From positions 489,083 through 553,082 of the forward strand of contig CAVVFG010000007.1 of assembly GCA_963747405.1 (NCBI GenBank): DNA of 64,000 bases. The letters run 5' to 3'. A program made the translations under genes and the position numbers. The notes below the pieces were generated by a model. That model was not told the origin of the DNA, searched no databases, and saw only the letters and a list, made by a program, of their open reading frames with translations. Each line of letters begins with the position of its first letter. The stretch's first letter is position 1. Below, piece by piece: positions 22,768-31,722 of this stretch. The stretch is from Fodinibacter sp963747405. Its GTDB lineage: Bacteria; Actinomycetota; Actinomycetes; Actinomycetales; Dermatophilaceae.

Positions 22768-24875
22768 CTGGTGGCCTCGCTCATCTGGCGCAGCTCCTTC
22801 TTCAGGTCGCCGATCTCGTCGCGGATGCGGGCCGCGAGCTCGAAGTGCAGGTCGCCGGCCGCCTGGTGCATCTGGGCCGTGAGCTCCTGGATGAGGCCGG
22901 CGAGGTCGCTGGCCGCCACCGGCTCGGCGCGGCGGGCACCGAGCGAGATGTCGGCGGCGGCCGCACCACGACCGCCCCGACCGCCGTCGCTCTTGCCGCG
23001 CGACCGGGCCCGACCGGAGCCGAGCAGCTCCTCGGTGTCGGCGTCCTCGCGGTTGAGCATGTCGGTGATGTCGGCGATCCTCTTGCGCAGCGGCTGGGGG
23101 TCGAGACCCCGCTCGAGGTTGTAGGCGATCTGCTTCTCACGGCGCCGGCTGGTCTCCTCGACGGCCTCGGCCATCGACGGGGTGATCTTGTCGGCGTACA
23201 TGTGCACCTGCCCGGAGACGTTGCGGGCGGCCCGGCCGATGGTCTGGATGAGCGAGCGCGCACTGCGCAGGAAGCCCTCCTTGTCGGCGTCGAGGATGGC
23301 GACGAGCGATACCTCGGGCAGGTCGAGGCCCTCGCGGAGCAGGTTGATGCCGACGAGCACGTCGTACTCGCCCAGCCGCAGCTCGCGCAGCAGCTCGACG
23401 CGGCGCAGGGTGTCGATGTCGGAGTGCAGGTAGCGGACCCGGACGCCCTTGTCGAGGAGGTAGTCGGTGAGGTCCTCCGCCATCTTCTTGGTGAGGGTGG
23501 TGACCAGGACCCGCTCGTTCTTGTCGGCGCGGGTGCGGATCTCGTGCAGGAGGTCGTCGATCTGGCCCTTGGTGGGTTTGAGGATGATCTCGGGGTCGAT
23601 CAGGCCGGTGGGGCGGATGATCTGCTCGACCACACCGCTCGCCTTGGCCAGCTCGTAGGGGCCTGGGGTGGCCGAGAGGTAGACGGTCTGGCCGACGCGC
23701 TCGAGGAACTCCTCCCACTTCAGCGGGCGGTTGTCCATTGCCGAGGGCAGCCGGAAGCCGTGGTCGACGAGGCTGCGCTTGCGCGAGGCGTCGCCCTCGT
23801 ACATCGCGCCGATCTGCGGCACCGTGACGTGGGACTCGTCGATGACGAGGAGGAAGTCCTCGGGGAAGTAGTCGAGCAGGCAGTTGGGGGCGGTGCCGGG
23901 CGAGCGGCCGTCGATGTGCATCGAGTAGTTCTCGATGCCGGAGCACGACCCGACCTGGCGCATCATCTCGATGTCGTAGGTGGTGCGCATGCGCAGCCGC
24001 TGGGCCTCGAGCAGCTTGCCCTGCTTCTCGAACAGCGCCAGCTGCTCCTCGAGCTCGGCCTCGATGCCCGCGATCGCGCGCTCCATCCGCTGCGGCCCGG
24101 CGACGTAGTGCGAGGCAGGGAAGACGTACATCTCCGTCTCCTCGTGCACGACCTCGCCGGTGAGCGGGTTGAGCGTGTAGACCGCCTCGACCTCGTCGCC
24201 GAAGAACTCGATGCGGACCGCGAGCTCCTCGTACATCGGGATGATCTCGACGGTGTCACCGCGCACCCGGAAGGTGCCCCGGGTGAAGGCGAGGTCGTTG
24301 CGGGTGTACTGCATCTGCACGAACCGGCGCAGCAGGTCGTCGCGCTGGATCTCGTCGCCGACCCGCAGCCGCACCATCCGGTCGACGTACTCCTGCGGCG
24401 TGCCGAGGCCGTAGATGCACGAGACCGAGGCCACCACGATGACGTCGCGACGGGTGAGCAGGCTGTTGGTGGCGCTGTGCCGCAGCCGCTCGACCTCGTC
24501 GTTGATCGAGGAGTCCTTCTCGATGTAGGTGTCGGTCTGCGGGATGTAAGCCTCTGGCTGGAAGTAGTCGTAGTAGCTGACGAAGTACTCGACGGCGTTG
24601 TGCGGCAGCAGCTCGCGGAACTCGTTGGCGAGCTGGGCCGCGAGGGTCTTGTTGGGGGCCATGACGAGGGTCGGGCGCTGCACCTGCTCGACGAGCCAGG
24701 CGGTGGTGGCGGACTTGCCGGTGCCGGTGGCGCCGAGCAGCACGGTGTCCTGCTCCCCCGCCCGGACCCTCTTGGCGAGGTCGGCGATGGCCGTCGGCTG
24801 GTCGCCGGCGGGCTCGAAGTCGGAGACGACCTCGAAGGGGGCCAGGCGGCGCTGGAGGTCGGTGGTCGGACGCAT
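22764..24875 (-). CDS. uvrB: Excinuclease ABC subunit B
   Basis: 703 residues, ATG at 24875. Superfamily II helicase motifs: Walker A LLGATGTGKSATTAW (about 46), the beta-hairpin YYDYFQPEAYIPQTD that clamps DNA, DESH motif II (VIDESHVTVPQIG), and QTIGRAARNVSGQVHMYAD motif VI. The C-terminal UVR motif (about 655-690) binds UvrC. UvrB verifies damage after loading by UvrA. The linker before the UVR motif is Gly/Arg-rich (RGKSDGGRGGRGAAAAD). No actinobacterial SOS box is visible in the 84-bp upstream spacer. Confidence 0.98.
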   Translation of the reverse strand: MRPTTDLQRRLAPFEVVSDFEPAGDQPTAIADLAKRVRAGEQDTVLLGATGTGKSATTAWLVEQVQRPTLVMAPNKTLAAQLANEFRELLPHNAVEYFVSYYDYFQPEAYIPQTDTYIEKDSSINDEVERLRHSATNSLLTRRDVIVVASVSCIYGLGTPQEYVDRMVRLRVGDEIQRDDLLRRFVQMQYTRNDLAFTRGTFRVRGDTVEIIPMYEELAVRIEFFGDEVEAVYTLNPLTGEVVHEETEMYVFPASHYVAGPQRMERAIAGIEAELEEQLALFEKQGKLLEAQRLRMRTTYDIEMMRQVGSCSGIENYSMHIDGRSPGTAPNCLLDYFPEDFLLVIDESHVTVPQIGAMYEGDASRKRSLVDHGFRLPSAMDNRPLKWEEFLERVGQTVYLSATPGPYELAKASGVVEQIIRPTGLIDPEIILKPTKGQIDDLLHEIRTRADKNERVLVTTLTKKMAEDLTDYLLDKGVRVRYLHSDIDTLRRVELLRELRLGEYDVLVGINLLREGLDLPEVSLVAILDADKEGFLRSARSLIQTIGRAARNVSGQVHMYADKITPSMAEAVEETSRRREKQIAYNLERGLDPQPLRKRIADITDMLNREDADTEELLGSGRARSRGKSDGGRGGRGAAAADISLGARRAEPVAASDLAGLIQELTAQMHQAAGDLHFELAARIRDEIGDLKKELRQMSEATR

Positions 24876-24959
24876 CCCCCTACGGTATGCCGCGCCACCG
24901 ACAGGGGTCAGCGCGCCGGCATCCGAGTCAGTGGTTCGGCGGTCGAAGCTGTCAGCGGA

Positions 24960-25856
24960 TCAGCCGTCGAGATCGGCGAGCACCTGCCCGACGGCGTCGA
25001 TCGAGTCGGCGGTGATGGGGTCGAGCACGAGCTGCAGGTGGCTCGCGCCCGCGGCGGCGAGGCCGCGCACGTGGTCGGCCAGGTCGTCGGGCGTGACGGT
25101 GGTGACGTCGGTGTCGTAGTGCTCGCCCATCAGGCGTCCCCGACCGCCGGGAAGGGTCACCAGCACCGCAGCCGTCGCCGCGACGCCGGGCCCGTGCGGG
25201 GTGGCTTCATCGACCTGCGCCTTGACCTGCGCGAAGCGGTCGACGGAGTTGTCGTAGATGCTCCACCAGACGTTCCACGAGTCGACCACCGGCAGCCCGA
25301 TGGCGAGCATCCGCGGGCTGTTGGAGCCGAGCATGACCGGCGGGCCACCCGGACGCGCCGGCCGCGGGTCGAGCACGCAGTCGTCGACGTCGTAGAACTG
25401 GCCGTGGAAGGTGGCGCGCCCTTCCCGGAGCAGCGGCACGATGATCGCCAGTGCCTCCTCGAAGCGGGACACGCGGCGGTCGTAGGCGAACCCGAACGCG
25501 TCGTACTCGCGCCGGTTCCAACCGGCCCCGAGCCCGACGATCAGCCGCCCCCCGGAGATGGCGTCGACGGTGGCCGCCTGCTTCGCAAGCATCGTCGGGG
25601 CATGGAAGCTGGTCGACGCGACCAGCGGCCCGAGCTCGACCCGTTCGGTCACCGCGGCGATGGCGGCGAGGGTGGTCCATGACTCGTAGGGTCCGCGGGT
25701 CGAGCCGTCAGGGAGGTCGTAGAGCAGGTGGTCGCCCACCCAGACCGAGTCGAACCCCACGGCCTCGGCGCGGCGGGCGAGGTCGAGGTACTCGGGCCAC
25801 GGCACGAACCGCTCGACCTCGGGCAGCTGGACACCGACCTTGCACGGGCGCGTCAT
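24960..25856 (-). CDS. LLM-class (F420-type) flavin-dependent oxidoreductase
   Basis: 298 residues, luciferase-like TIM barrel. Typical features: VGVQLPEV at strand 1, ARRAEAVGFDSVWVGDHLL, LGPLVASTSFHAPTMLAKQAATVDAISGGRLIVGLGAGW and EALAIIVPLLREGRATFHGQ, which match the actinobacterial F420-dependent subgroup. The cofactor preference is inferred from the subgroup. It is a monocistronic gene; the nearest upstream gene on the same strand starts more than 190 bp away. Substrate unknown. Confidence 0.88.
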   Translation of the reverse strand: MTRPCKVGVQLPEVERFVPWPEYLDLARRAEAVGFDSVWVGDHLLYDLPDGSTRGPYESWTTLAAIAAVTERVELGPLVASTSFHAPTMLAKQAATVDAISGGRLIVGLGAGWNRREYDAFGFAYDRRVSRFEEALAIIVPLLREGRATFHGQFYDVDDCVLDPRPARPGGPPVMLGSNSPRMLAIGLPVVDSWNVWWSIYDNSVDRFAQVKAQVDEATPHGPGVAATAAVLVTLPGGRGRLMGEHYDTDVTTVTPDDLADHVRGLAAAGASHLQLVLDPITADSIDAVGQVLADLDG

Positions 25857-26051
25857 GGTTCGACCCTAGGATCGCGGCAACGACCGCGCCACCGAACATC
25901 GGGTGCTCGGCAACGGTCACCGGAGTCAGAATCATCGCGCAACTTCGGCCCGCGACCCGCGACCCCACCGCCCAGCGCTGGGACCACCACCAGCTGGGCC
26001 ACAGCACTGGACCAGCAGGCCGTCGGCTGCGCGGTCCCCAGTAGCCGGCGC

Positions 26052-28181
26052 TCAGAACGGTGGCGGGTCTATGTCTGCCGTGGATCTGACCGATGACGAG
26101 CGGGGAGCCCGAGAAGGAACGCGCACGTGCGCCCGCCGGTCATCGGCGTAGTGGAACCGGCCGCGCGCCGGCCAGCACAGGCTCGGGCCAGGCCGCCCCC
26201 TCGCCGATGCCTTGGGCACTGGGCCGCCGCGAACCGGTGTCAGCAGCGCACCCGCGGCACCCGGGAGGTGCTCGACACGGACCTCCAGGAGCGTCTCCCA
26301 GACGCTCCACGTGGAGATGTTCGGGCGCTCCACTCCCTCGGTGCCACCTGATGCCGGTCGCTCGCAGAGCAGGGGCGAGGTCACGGATCCGCTCAGCACG
26401 ACGGCCGTCAGGAGGTCGCGCGGCCAGGACGTACGGACCCGGCCGGTGGGGTCGGTCCACACCGCCCGACCGTCAGGCAGGAGCCGCACCCACCAGTTGA
26501 GTCGTTGCTTGATCCGGTGGTGTCGACGGCACAGGCACATGAGGTTCGCCGGCTCGGTAACCCCGTGCGGCCATGGTCTGACGTGGTCGAGGTCGCAGAA
26601 CCGCGCGGCCACCGAGCAGCCGGGGAACCGGCACCGGCCGTCGCGGGCGCGGACGAGTGCGGCGACGCGACGACCCGGGCGGTAGCTACGGCTGCCGGGA
26701 ACCCCCGCACCGAGCAGTGAACCGGTGTGCGCGTGGCACAACTCGACCCGCAAGTGGACTTTCGGCTCGATCCGCGGCCATTCGCCCCAGTCGTTCGGTG
26801 GCTCGGCGGTCGGCTGCTCGAGCTCGTCGTTCGGTGGCCTAGCGGTCGGCGGCTCGCCCCGGTCGTTCGGTGGCCGGCGAGCTGAGCGCACCAGCGACGT
26901 GACCCACCTGCGGCTCACCAGCACCGGGCCACCCGGGAAGGGGCCGGTGACCTCCACCAGGTCGTCCTGGCCGCCCACGATGTCGAGCACGCCGTGACTC
27001 TCGCCATTCCCGCCGGTCGCCGCTCCCACCCTGCCGGCCGCGTCTGCTGATCGGGTCACCGGAGCGCCATCAGCGTCATGGCGAGGCATGGCGCCAGGTA
27101 CCAGGTCGGCGTCCCCGCCAGACTCGGGCACCGCCTCGTCAGGCCGATCATCGTCGGGCGCGTCGTCGTGCAGAGGGCTGTCAAGCTTCGCCTCGGCCCG
27201 CGTGCCGTCGCCGTCGTCATCCACCACCTCGGCCGGCACGGTCACGAGCAGCTGGACGTCGATCGTGGCCCGCCCCCGGATGAGGTCCATCAGCGCCTCG
27301 CCGCGGGCGGCCTCGACGCTGGCACAGCGGCCCTGCGCCACGTAGCGCTGCGCGAGCCCGTCGACGGCCGCCCAGCCCTCGGCGGCGCGTTCGCTCGGGA
27401 AGGTGCCCTCCCACCGGTCGACGCCGGGCTCCTGCACCCAGCGACGCAAACCGCACCGCTCGCGCGCCCGCCTGGCCTGCTGGACCAGCAGGTCGGGGCT
27501 GATCCGGGCGAGGGCCCGGCGACAACGGCTCCGCAGCGCGGCCGGCGGCTCGAGCCCGAGGTACGGCACGAGTACGTGTACGACGGCAGCAGCCACCTCG
27601 GGTGGCGCCTCCGCCAGCTCGTCGGCCACCACCGATGCTCGATAGGCATCGAGCACCCCGTCGGCCATCGCGGCGTGCAGCCCACCGAGCCCGGCACCCA
27701 CCCCCGCCTGCTCGTCATCGGGCACCGTGAGTCGCACGGCGAGTGACACCCGCTGCTCCGCGTGGTTGTGCGACACACCCAGGGCACCAACCACCACGTC
27801 GGGTGCGTCCAGGGCGATGTGGCCCGGCGCCCGGACTGACTCGACCACGCTCCCGTCGTCGAGCAGGTCGTCCTCGATGGCGGCAAGGCGGGTGATCGCG
27901 AGGTTCTGCAGAGCCGTTGCCGTGTTGACCACGCGCTGGCTCTGGACGACCAGCTCGGCCCACTCGGCCCTGGTCCCTCCCGCTGTTCCCTGGGAGTGCT
28001 CGGTTCCCTGGGAGTGCTCGAGACGTCGGGTCAGGTCCGCGAGGACATCACCGGCGCCGCCGAGCTCGGATGCCGCGGTCTGCGCCTCCGAGATCGGCTT
28101 GGTAGCCGCGACCACAACCAGCTCGGATGCCGCATCGGACCCGCGGAGGGCTGGGGCGGCATCCGTAGTACTTGGCTTCAC
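26052..28181 (-). CDS. DUF222 / HNH endonuclease domain protein (13E12-repeat type)
   Basis: 709 residues from the GTG at 28181, chosen because tcctcc (28191-28196 on the plus strand) gives a good ribosome site about nine bases upstream. The N-terminal 350 residues are DUF222 (helical, LQNLAITRLAAIEDDLLDDG, LAQRYVAQGRC), and an HNH motif lies near the C-terminus (CRFPGCSVAARFCDLDHVRP followed by CLCRRHHRIKQ). Such proteins are multi-copy in Actinobacteria and resemble mycobacterial 13E12 family members; nuclease activity is unproven. Internal repeats: a tandem EHSQGT (28 kb end), and three PPND-centred units near 26.8 kb. A Gly/Asp-rich linker joins the two domains. Confidence 0.92.
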   Translation of the reverse strand: MKPSTTDAAPALRGSDAASELVVVAATKPISEAQTAASELGGAGDVLADLTRRLEHSQGTEHSQGTAGGTRAEWAELVVQSQRVVNTATALQNLAITRLAAIEDDLLDDGSVVESVRAPGHIALDAPDVVVGALGVSHNHAEQRVSLAVRLTVPDDEQAGVGAGLGGLHAAMADGVLDAYRASVVADELAEAPPEVAAAVVHVLVPYLGLEPPAALRSRCRRALARISPDLLVQQARRARERCGLRRWVQEPGVDRWEGTFPSERAAEGWAAVDGLAQRYVAQGRCASVEAARGEALMDLIRGRATIDVQLLVTVPAEVVDDDGDGTRAEAKLDSPLHDDAPDDDRPDEAVPESGGDADLVPGAMPRHDADGAPVTRSADAAGRVGAATGGNGESHGVLDIVGGQDDLVEVTGPFPGGPVLVSRRWVTSLVRSARRPPNDRGEPPTARPPNDELEQPTAEPPNDWGEWPRIEPKVHLRVELCHAHTGSLLGAGVPGSRSYRPGRRVAALVRARDGRCRFPGCSVAARFCDLDHVRPWPHGVTEPANLMCLCRRHHRIKQRLNWWVRLLPDGRAVWTDPTGRVRTSWPRDLLTAVVLSGSVTSPLLCERPASGGTEGVERPNISTWSVWETLLEVRVEHLPGAAGALLTPVRGGPVPKASARGRPGPSLCWPARGRFHYADDRRAHVRVPSRAPRSSSVRSTADIDPPPF

Positions 28182-28384
28182 GCTCCAACCTCCTCCCCGA
28201 TCTGGTTGTCCCCCAACCGATCTAACCTCTTTGTGAGGTGATGCGACGAGTCTAGACGCGGCCACTGACAGAGGGTCCGTGACCGGTGCCGGCGCCGCTC
28301 TTGACCCAACCGGCACAGAGACCGCCGCCCACGAACGACCGAATCCTCTGGTCGATGTCGGCAACCGGTGGCAGGCTCGCGACC

Positions 28385-29917
28385 ATGGCACCGTTGTCCG
28401 ACCCCCCGGCCCACGACAACGACAACGACAACGACGACAACGACGACGACGCCGCCGCCGCCGTCGACGCGACCCTCGACCCGGCCGACTGGGACGCGTT
28501 CCGCACGCTCGCGCACCGGATGCTCGACGACTCGTTCGACCACATCGTCGGGCGCCGCGAGCAGCCGGTGTGGCAGCCGATGCCGGATGCCGTGCGCTCG
28601 GCCTTCGACGGTCCCCTCCCCCGCGCGCCCGAGGGCCTCGAGGCCGCGTACGACGACTTCCGGCGCACCGTCGCGCCCTACTCGATGGGCAACGACCACC
28701 CCCGGTTCTGGGGCTGGTACATGGGCCCGGGCAACCCGGTCGGCAACCTCGCCGACCTGCTCGCCAGCGTGCTCAACCCCAATCTGGGCGGCGCCGACCA
28801 TGCACCGGTGCTCGTCGAGCAGCAGGTCGTGCGCTGGTGCGCCGAGGCCGCCGGCTACCCCACGTCGGCGAGCGGCCTGCTCGTCACCGGCGCCTCGGAG
28901 GCCAACCTCGTCGGGCTCGCCGTGGCCCGCACCGCCCGCATCGGGCCGGAGGTGCGCACCGACGGCATCCCCGGCGGTCGCCGGTTCGCGGTCTACGCCT
29001 CCAGCGAGGTGCACAGCTGCCACCGCAAGTCGGTCGAGCTGCTCGGGCTCGGCGAGAGCTCGCTGCGCATCGTTCCCGTGCGCGATGACTTCACGATGGA
29101 CGTCGACGCGCTGGCCGGGGCGGTGGCTTCCGACCGGGCCGCCGGCATCGAGCCGCTGGCCGTGGTGGCGACGGTGGGCACGATCAACACCGGGTCGATC
29201 GACGACGTCGAGGCGATCGCCGACCTCGCCGAGCGCGAGGGCCTGTGGGTGCACGTCGACGGTGCCATCGGTGGCTTCCTGGCGCTCAGCTCCACCCCGG
29301 ATACCGTGCGCGGCCTCGCGCGCGCCGACTCCCTCGCGCTCGACCTGCACAAGTGGATGCAGTCGCCGATCGATGTCGGGCTCGCGCTGGTGCGCGACGA
29401 GGCGGTGCACCGCGCCACCTTCTCGGTGGTGCCCCGCTACCTGAAGCACGCCACCCGCGGGCTGGCCGGCAGCGAGGTGTGGTTCAACGAGTACGGCATC
29501 GCGCTGTCGCGCGGGTTCCGGGCGCTGCGGGTCTGGATGGCGCTCAAGGCCTACGGGGCCGACGCCTTCGGACGGGTCATGGACCGCAACATCGCCCAGG
29601 CCCGCGCACTGGCCGACCGCGTCGACGCACACCCCGACCTCGAGCGCCTCGCCCCGGTGGGCTGCGACGTCGTCTGCCTGCGCTACGCCCCGCGCGGGGT
29701 GCCGCCCGAGCACCTCGACGCCGTCAACACCGAGCTCGTGCTGCGCATCCACGAGAGCGGCGTGGCCATCGTCAGCGACACGGTCATCCACGACTCGCTC
29801 GCCGTGCGGGTGGCGATCAGCAACCACCGCACCCGCGACAGCGACCTCGACCTCTTCGTCGACACCCTGCTCGAGATCGGAGCCCGGGTGGTCGACGACC
29901 TCCCGCCGGCCCCCTGA
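28385..29917 (+). CDS. PLP-dependent decarboxylase (aromatic amino-acid/glutamate decarboxylase family)
   Basis: 510 residues from ATG 28385; an in-frame ATG at 28355 is also possible. Pyridoxal-phosphate type II decarboxylase: N-terminal helix with the PHFWGWYMGPG-like segment, TSASGLLVTGASEANLVGL, VHVDGAIGGF (the Asp holds the pyridine ring), and ALDLHKWMQSPIDVG with the Schiff-base Lys at about residue 323. Likely decarboxylates an aromatic or acidic amino acid; substrate is not evident. Residues 10-22 are a run of Asp and Asn coded by gac/aac repeats, which may slip in replication. It stands alone, divergent from the DUF222 gene. Confidence 0.9.
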   Translation: MAPLSDPPAHDNDNDNDDNDDDAAAAVDATLDPADWDAFRTLAHRMLDDSFDHIVGRREQPVWQPMPDAVRSAFDGPLPRAPEGLEAAYDDFRRTVAPYSMGNDHPRFWGWYMGPGNPVGNLADLLASVLNPNLGGADHAPVLVEQQVVRWCAEAAGYPTSASGLLVTGASEANLVGLAVARTARIGPEVRTDGIPGGRRFAVYASSEVHSCHRKSVELLGLGESSLRIVPVRDDFTMDVDALAGAVASDRAAGIEPLAVVATVGTINTGSIDDVEAIADLAEREGLWVHVDGAIGGFLALSSTPDTVRGLARADSLALDLHKWMQSPIDVGLALVRDEAVHRATFSVVPRYLKHATRGLAGSEVWFNEYGIALSRGFRALRVWMALKAYGADAFGRVMDRNIAQARALADRVDAHPDLERLAPVGCDVVCLRYAPRGVPPEHLDAVNTELVLRIHESGVAIVSDTVIHDSLAVRVAISNHRTRDSDLDLFVDTLLEIGARVVDDLPPAP

Positions 29918-29981
29918 TCCCGACCGCGCACCCGGGGTCCGTGTGCCGAGCACGGGCCGGTGGGCCCACGTGCTGCCGTCC

Positions 29982-31169
29982 TCAGGCCGTCGCGGGCCGC
30001 CAGCCGGTGTGCTCGCCCCAGGCCAGGACCCGCTCGTCGGCGGCGTCGAACCACGGCTCCTTGGCCTCGGCGTACGCCTCGGTCGAGGCCATGCGGGTCG
30101 CGAGCTCGGTCTTCATCGTCGCGTAGGCGGCGCGCTCGACGGCATCCGCCCGCAGCCAGTCACGGAACCTCAACGCCCACTCCCACCCCGGCGAACGCAC
30201 CTCGCGCACATGCACGTGGGCCACCCGGCCGGGGTCGCACGAGCCGTGGAACCGCTTGGGCCAGCTCGGGCCGCCGTGGCCGTTGTCGTCCCAGTCGCCC
30301 GGCATCCTCACGAAGCCGGCGGCGTCCATCGACGCCACGAAGCCGGGGTCGTCGGCGTCGTCGAGCGCGGCGACCCCCACCTGCAGGTCGATGACATCCT
30401 TGGCGACCAGCCCCGGCACGGCGGTGGAGCCGATGTGGTCGAGGGTCACCGCCGCGTCGCCCACGGCGTGGCGGATGCGGGCCAGCAGGCGGGCGGCCTG
30501 CACCGGCCACTGCGGTTCGGGCGCCGACAGCGTCGGGTGCGACAGGCGTGACCGGATGCCGTGCCGCAGGTTGAGCTCGAACGGCTCGACCCGCTCGTGC
30601 CAGAGCCGCAGCACCGAGGCGCGCAGCGCTTCGGTGGTCGCCTCGTTGTCGAGCCACACGTCGGCCGCGGCGCGGCGTGCGTCGTCGTCGGCCTGGGCGG
30701 CGATCCGGGCCCGGGCGTCGGCCTCCGGCATCCCCCGCTGCTCGACGAGGCGGCGGACCCGCACCTCCTCGGCGGCGCCCACGACGACGACGAGGTGGTA
30801 CTCGGCACCCATCCCCTTCTCGACGAGCAGGGGCATGTCGTGCACGACGACGGCGTCCGGGCCGGCGTCGTCGATGATCTGGGCGGTCCGTGCCCAGATC
30901 GCCGGGTGGGTGAGCGCCTCGAGGTCGCGCAATGCGGTCGGGTCGCCGAAGACCACCCGGCCCAGGGCCGGGCGGTCGAGGCCACCGTCCGCAGCCAGCA
31001 CGTCGTCGCCGAAGCGCTGCGCCACCGCAGCGAGGGCCGGGGTGCCGGGCTCGACGACCTCGCGCGCCACGGCATCCGCGTCGACCACCACGGCGCCCAA
31101 CGACGCCAGCAGGGCCGACACGGTCGACTTGCCGGACCCGATTCCCCCGGTGAGGCCCACGCGCAGCAT
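29982..31169 (-). CDS. coaE: Dephospho-CoA kinase fused to a GrpB-family domain
   Basis: 395 residues. Residues 1-200 are CoaE: Walker A LTGGIGSGKSTVSALL, VVDADAVAREVV, and LTHPAIW/DMPLLVEKG, the last step of coenzyme A synthesis. Residues about 205-395 are a GrpB/UPF0157 nucleotidyltransferase-like domain (DHIGSTAVPGLVAKDVIDLQV, HVHVREV). The same CoaE-GrpB fusion is known in mycobacteria and other Actinobacteria, so it is family-typical rather than a chimera. ATG at 31169. The gene probably shares a transcript with the PPOX gene 31 bp upstream. Confidence 0.95.
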   Translation of the reverse strand: MLRVGLTGGIGSGKSTVSALLASLGAVVVDADAVAREVVEPGTPALAAVAQRFGDDVLAADGGLDRPALGRVVFGDPTALRDLEALTHPAIWARTAQIIDDAGPDAVVVHDMPLLVEKGMGAEYHLVVVVGAAEEVRVRRLVEQRGMPEADARARIAAQADDDARRAAADVWLDNEATTEALRASVLRLWHERVEPFELNLRHGIRSRLSHPTLSAPEPQWPVQAARLLARIRHAVGDAAVTLDHIGSTAVPGLVAKDVIDLQVGVAALDDADDPGFVASMDAAGFVRMPGDWDDNGHGGPSWPKRFHGSCDPGRVAHVHVREVRSPGWEWALRFRDWLRADAVERAAYATMKTELATRMASTEAYAEAKEPWFDAADERVLAWGEHTGWRPATA

Positions 31170-31200
31170 GTCGGCGACCCTAGCGCGCGGGCCCGCTCGC

Positions 31201-31674
31201 TCAGGCTCCCGGGTCCACGAGGCGCGCCGGGAAGCCGCCGGTGGCGACCGGACCCCAGCGGGTCGGGGTGACCCGCAGGAGCGACTTTCCCTGCTCGACC
31301 ATGGCGCGCCGGTACTCGTCCCAGTCGGGGTGCTCGCCCGAGATGCACCGGAAGTACTCCACGAGCGGCTCGACCGAGTGCGGCGGGTCGATGACCTCGC
31401 ACTCGCCGTCGACCTGCACCCAGGCCCCGCCGAAGTCGTCGGAGAGCACCAGCACGCTGACCCGCGGCTCGCGGCGGGCGTTGGCCGTCTTGGCGCGCTC
31501 GGGGTAGGTCGAGATGACGATGCGGCCCTGCGGGTCGACCCCGCCGGTGACCGGCGAGGCCTGCGGCCGGCCGTCGGACCGGGTCGTCATCAGCACCATC
31601 GCGTGCCGGGGGCGGATGAAGCCGAGCAGCCCGTCGAGGTCGACTGTCGTACTGGTCGCGATGCTGCGTGCCAT
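31201..31674 (-). CDS. PPOX-class (pyridoxamine-phosphate-oxidase-like) flavin/F420 protein
   Basis: 157 residues from ATG 31674 (a GTG at 31683 would add three). Split-barrel FMN-binding fold: RHAMVLMTTRSDGRPQASPV near the N-terminus, GRIVISTYPERAKTANARRE, VSVLVLSD, and AWVQVDGECEVID. Actinobacterial proteins of this type are often F420-dependent and reduce small compounds or bind cofactors. Substrate cannot be read from the sequence. It lies upstream of coaE on the same strand. Confidence 0.86.
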   Translation of the reverse strand: MARSIATSTTVDLDGLLGFIRPRHAMVLMTTRSDGRPQASPVTGGVDPQGRIVISTYPERAKTANARREPRVSVLVLSDDFGGAWVQVDGECEVIDPPHSVEPLVEYFRCISGEHPDWDEYRRAMVEQGKSLLRVTPTRWGPVATGGFPARLVDPGA

Positions 31675-31687
31675 GTCGGGCACGCTA

Positions 31688-31717
31688 CCCGCAGCGGCTG
31701 GTGACCTCGGCTGCGGG
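31688..31717. terminator. Weak hairpin between the arylsulfotransferase-like gene and the PPOX gene
   Basis: Eight-bp arms (31688-31695 and 31710-31717) with a 14-base loop, lying between the PPOX start and the end of the arylsulfotransferase-like gene on the same strand. Could terminate the latter's transcript; no T-run, so a weak call. Confidence 0.35.
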
Positions 31718-31722
31718 CCGGA

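Noticed and set aside
25971..25982. 12-bp palindrome cccagcgctggg in the 195-bp spacer before the LLM gene
   Set aside because: No loop and no link to a known operator; such palindromes are common by chance at this GC content.
29982..31169. CoaE-GrpB fusion considered as a novel chimera
   Set aside because: The same fusion is known in mycobacteria and other Actinobacteria, so it is normal for the lineage.
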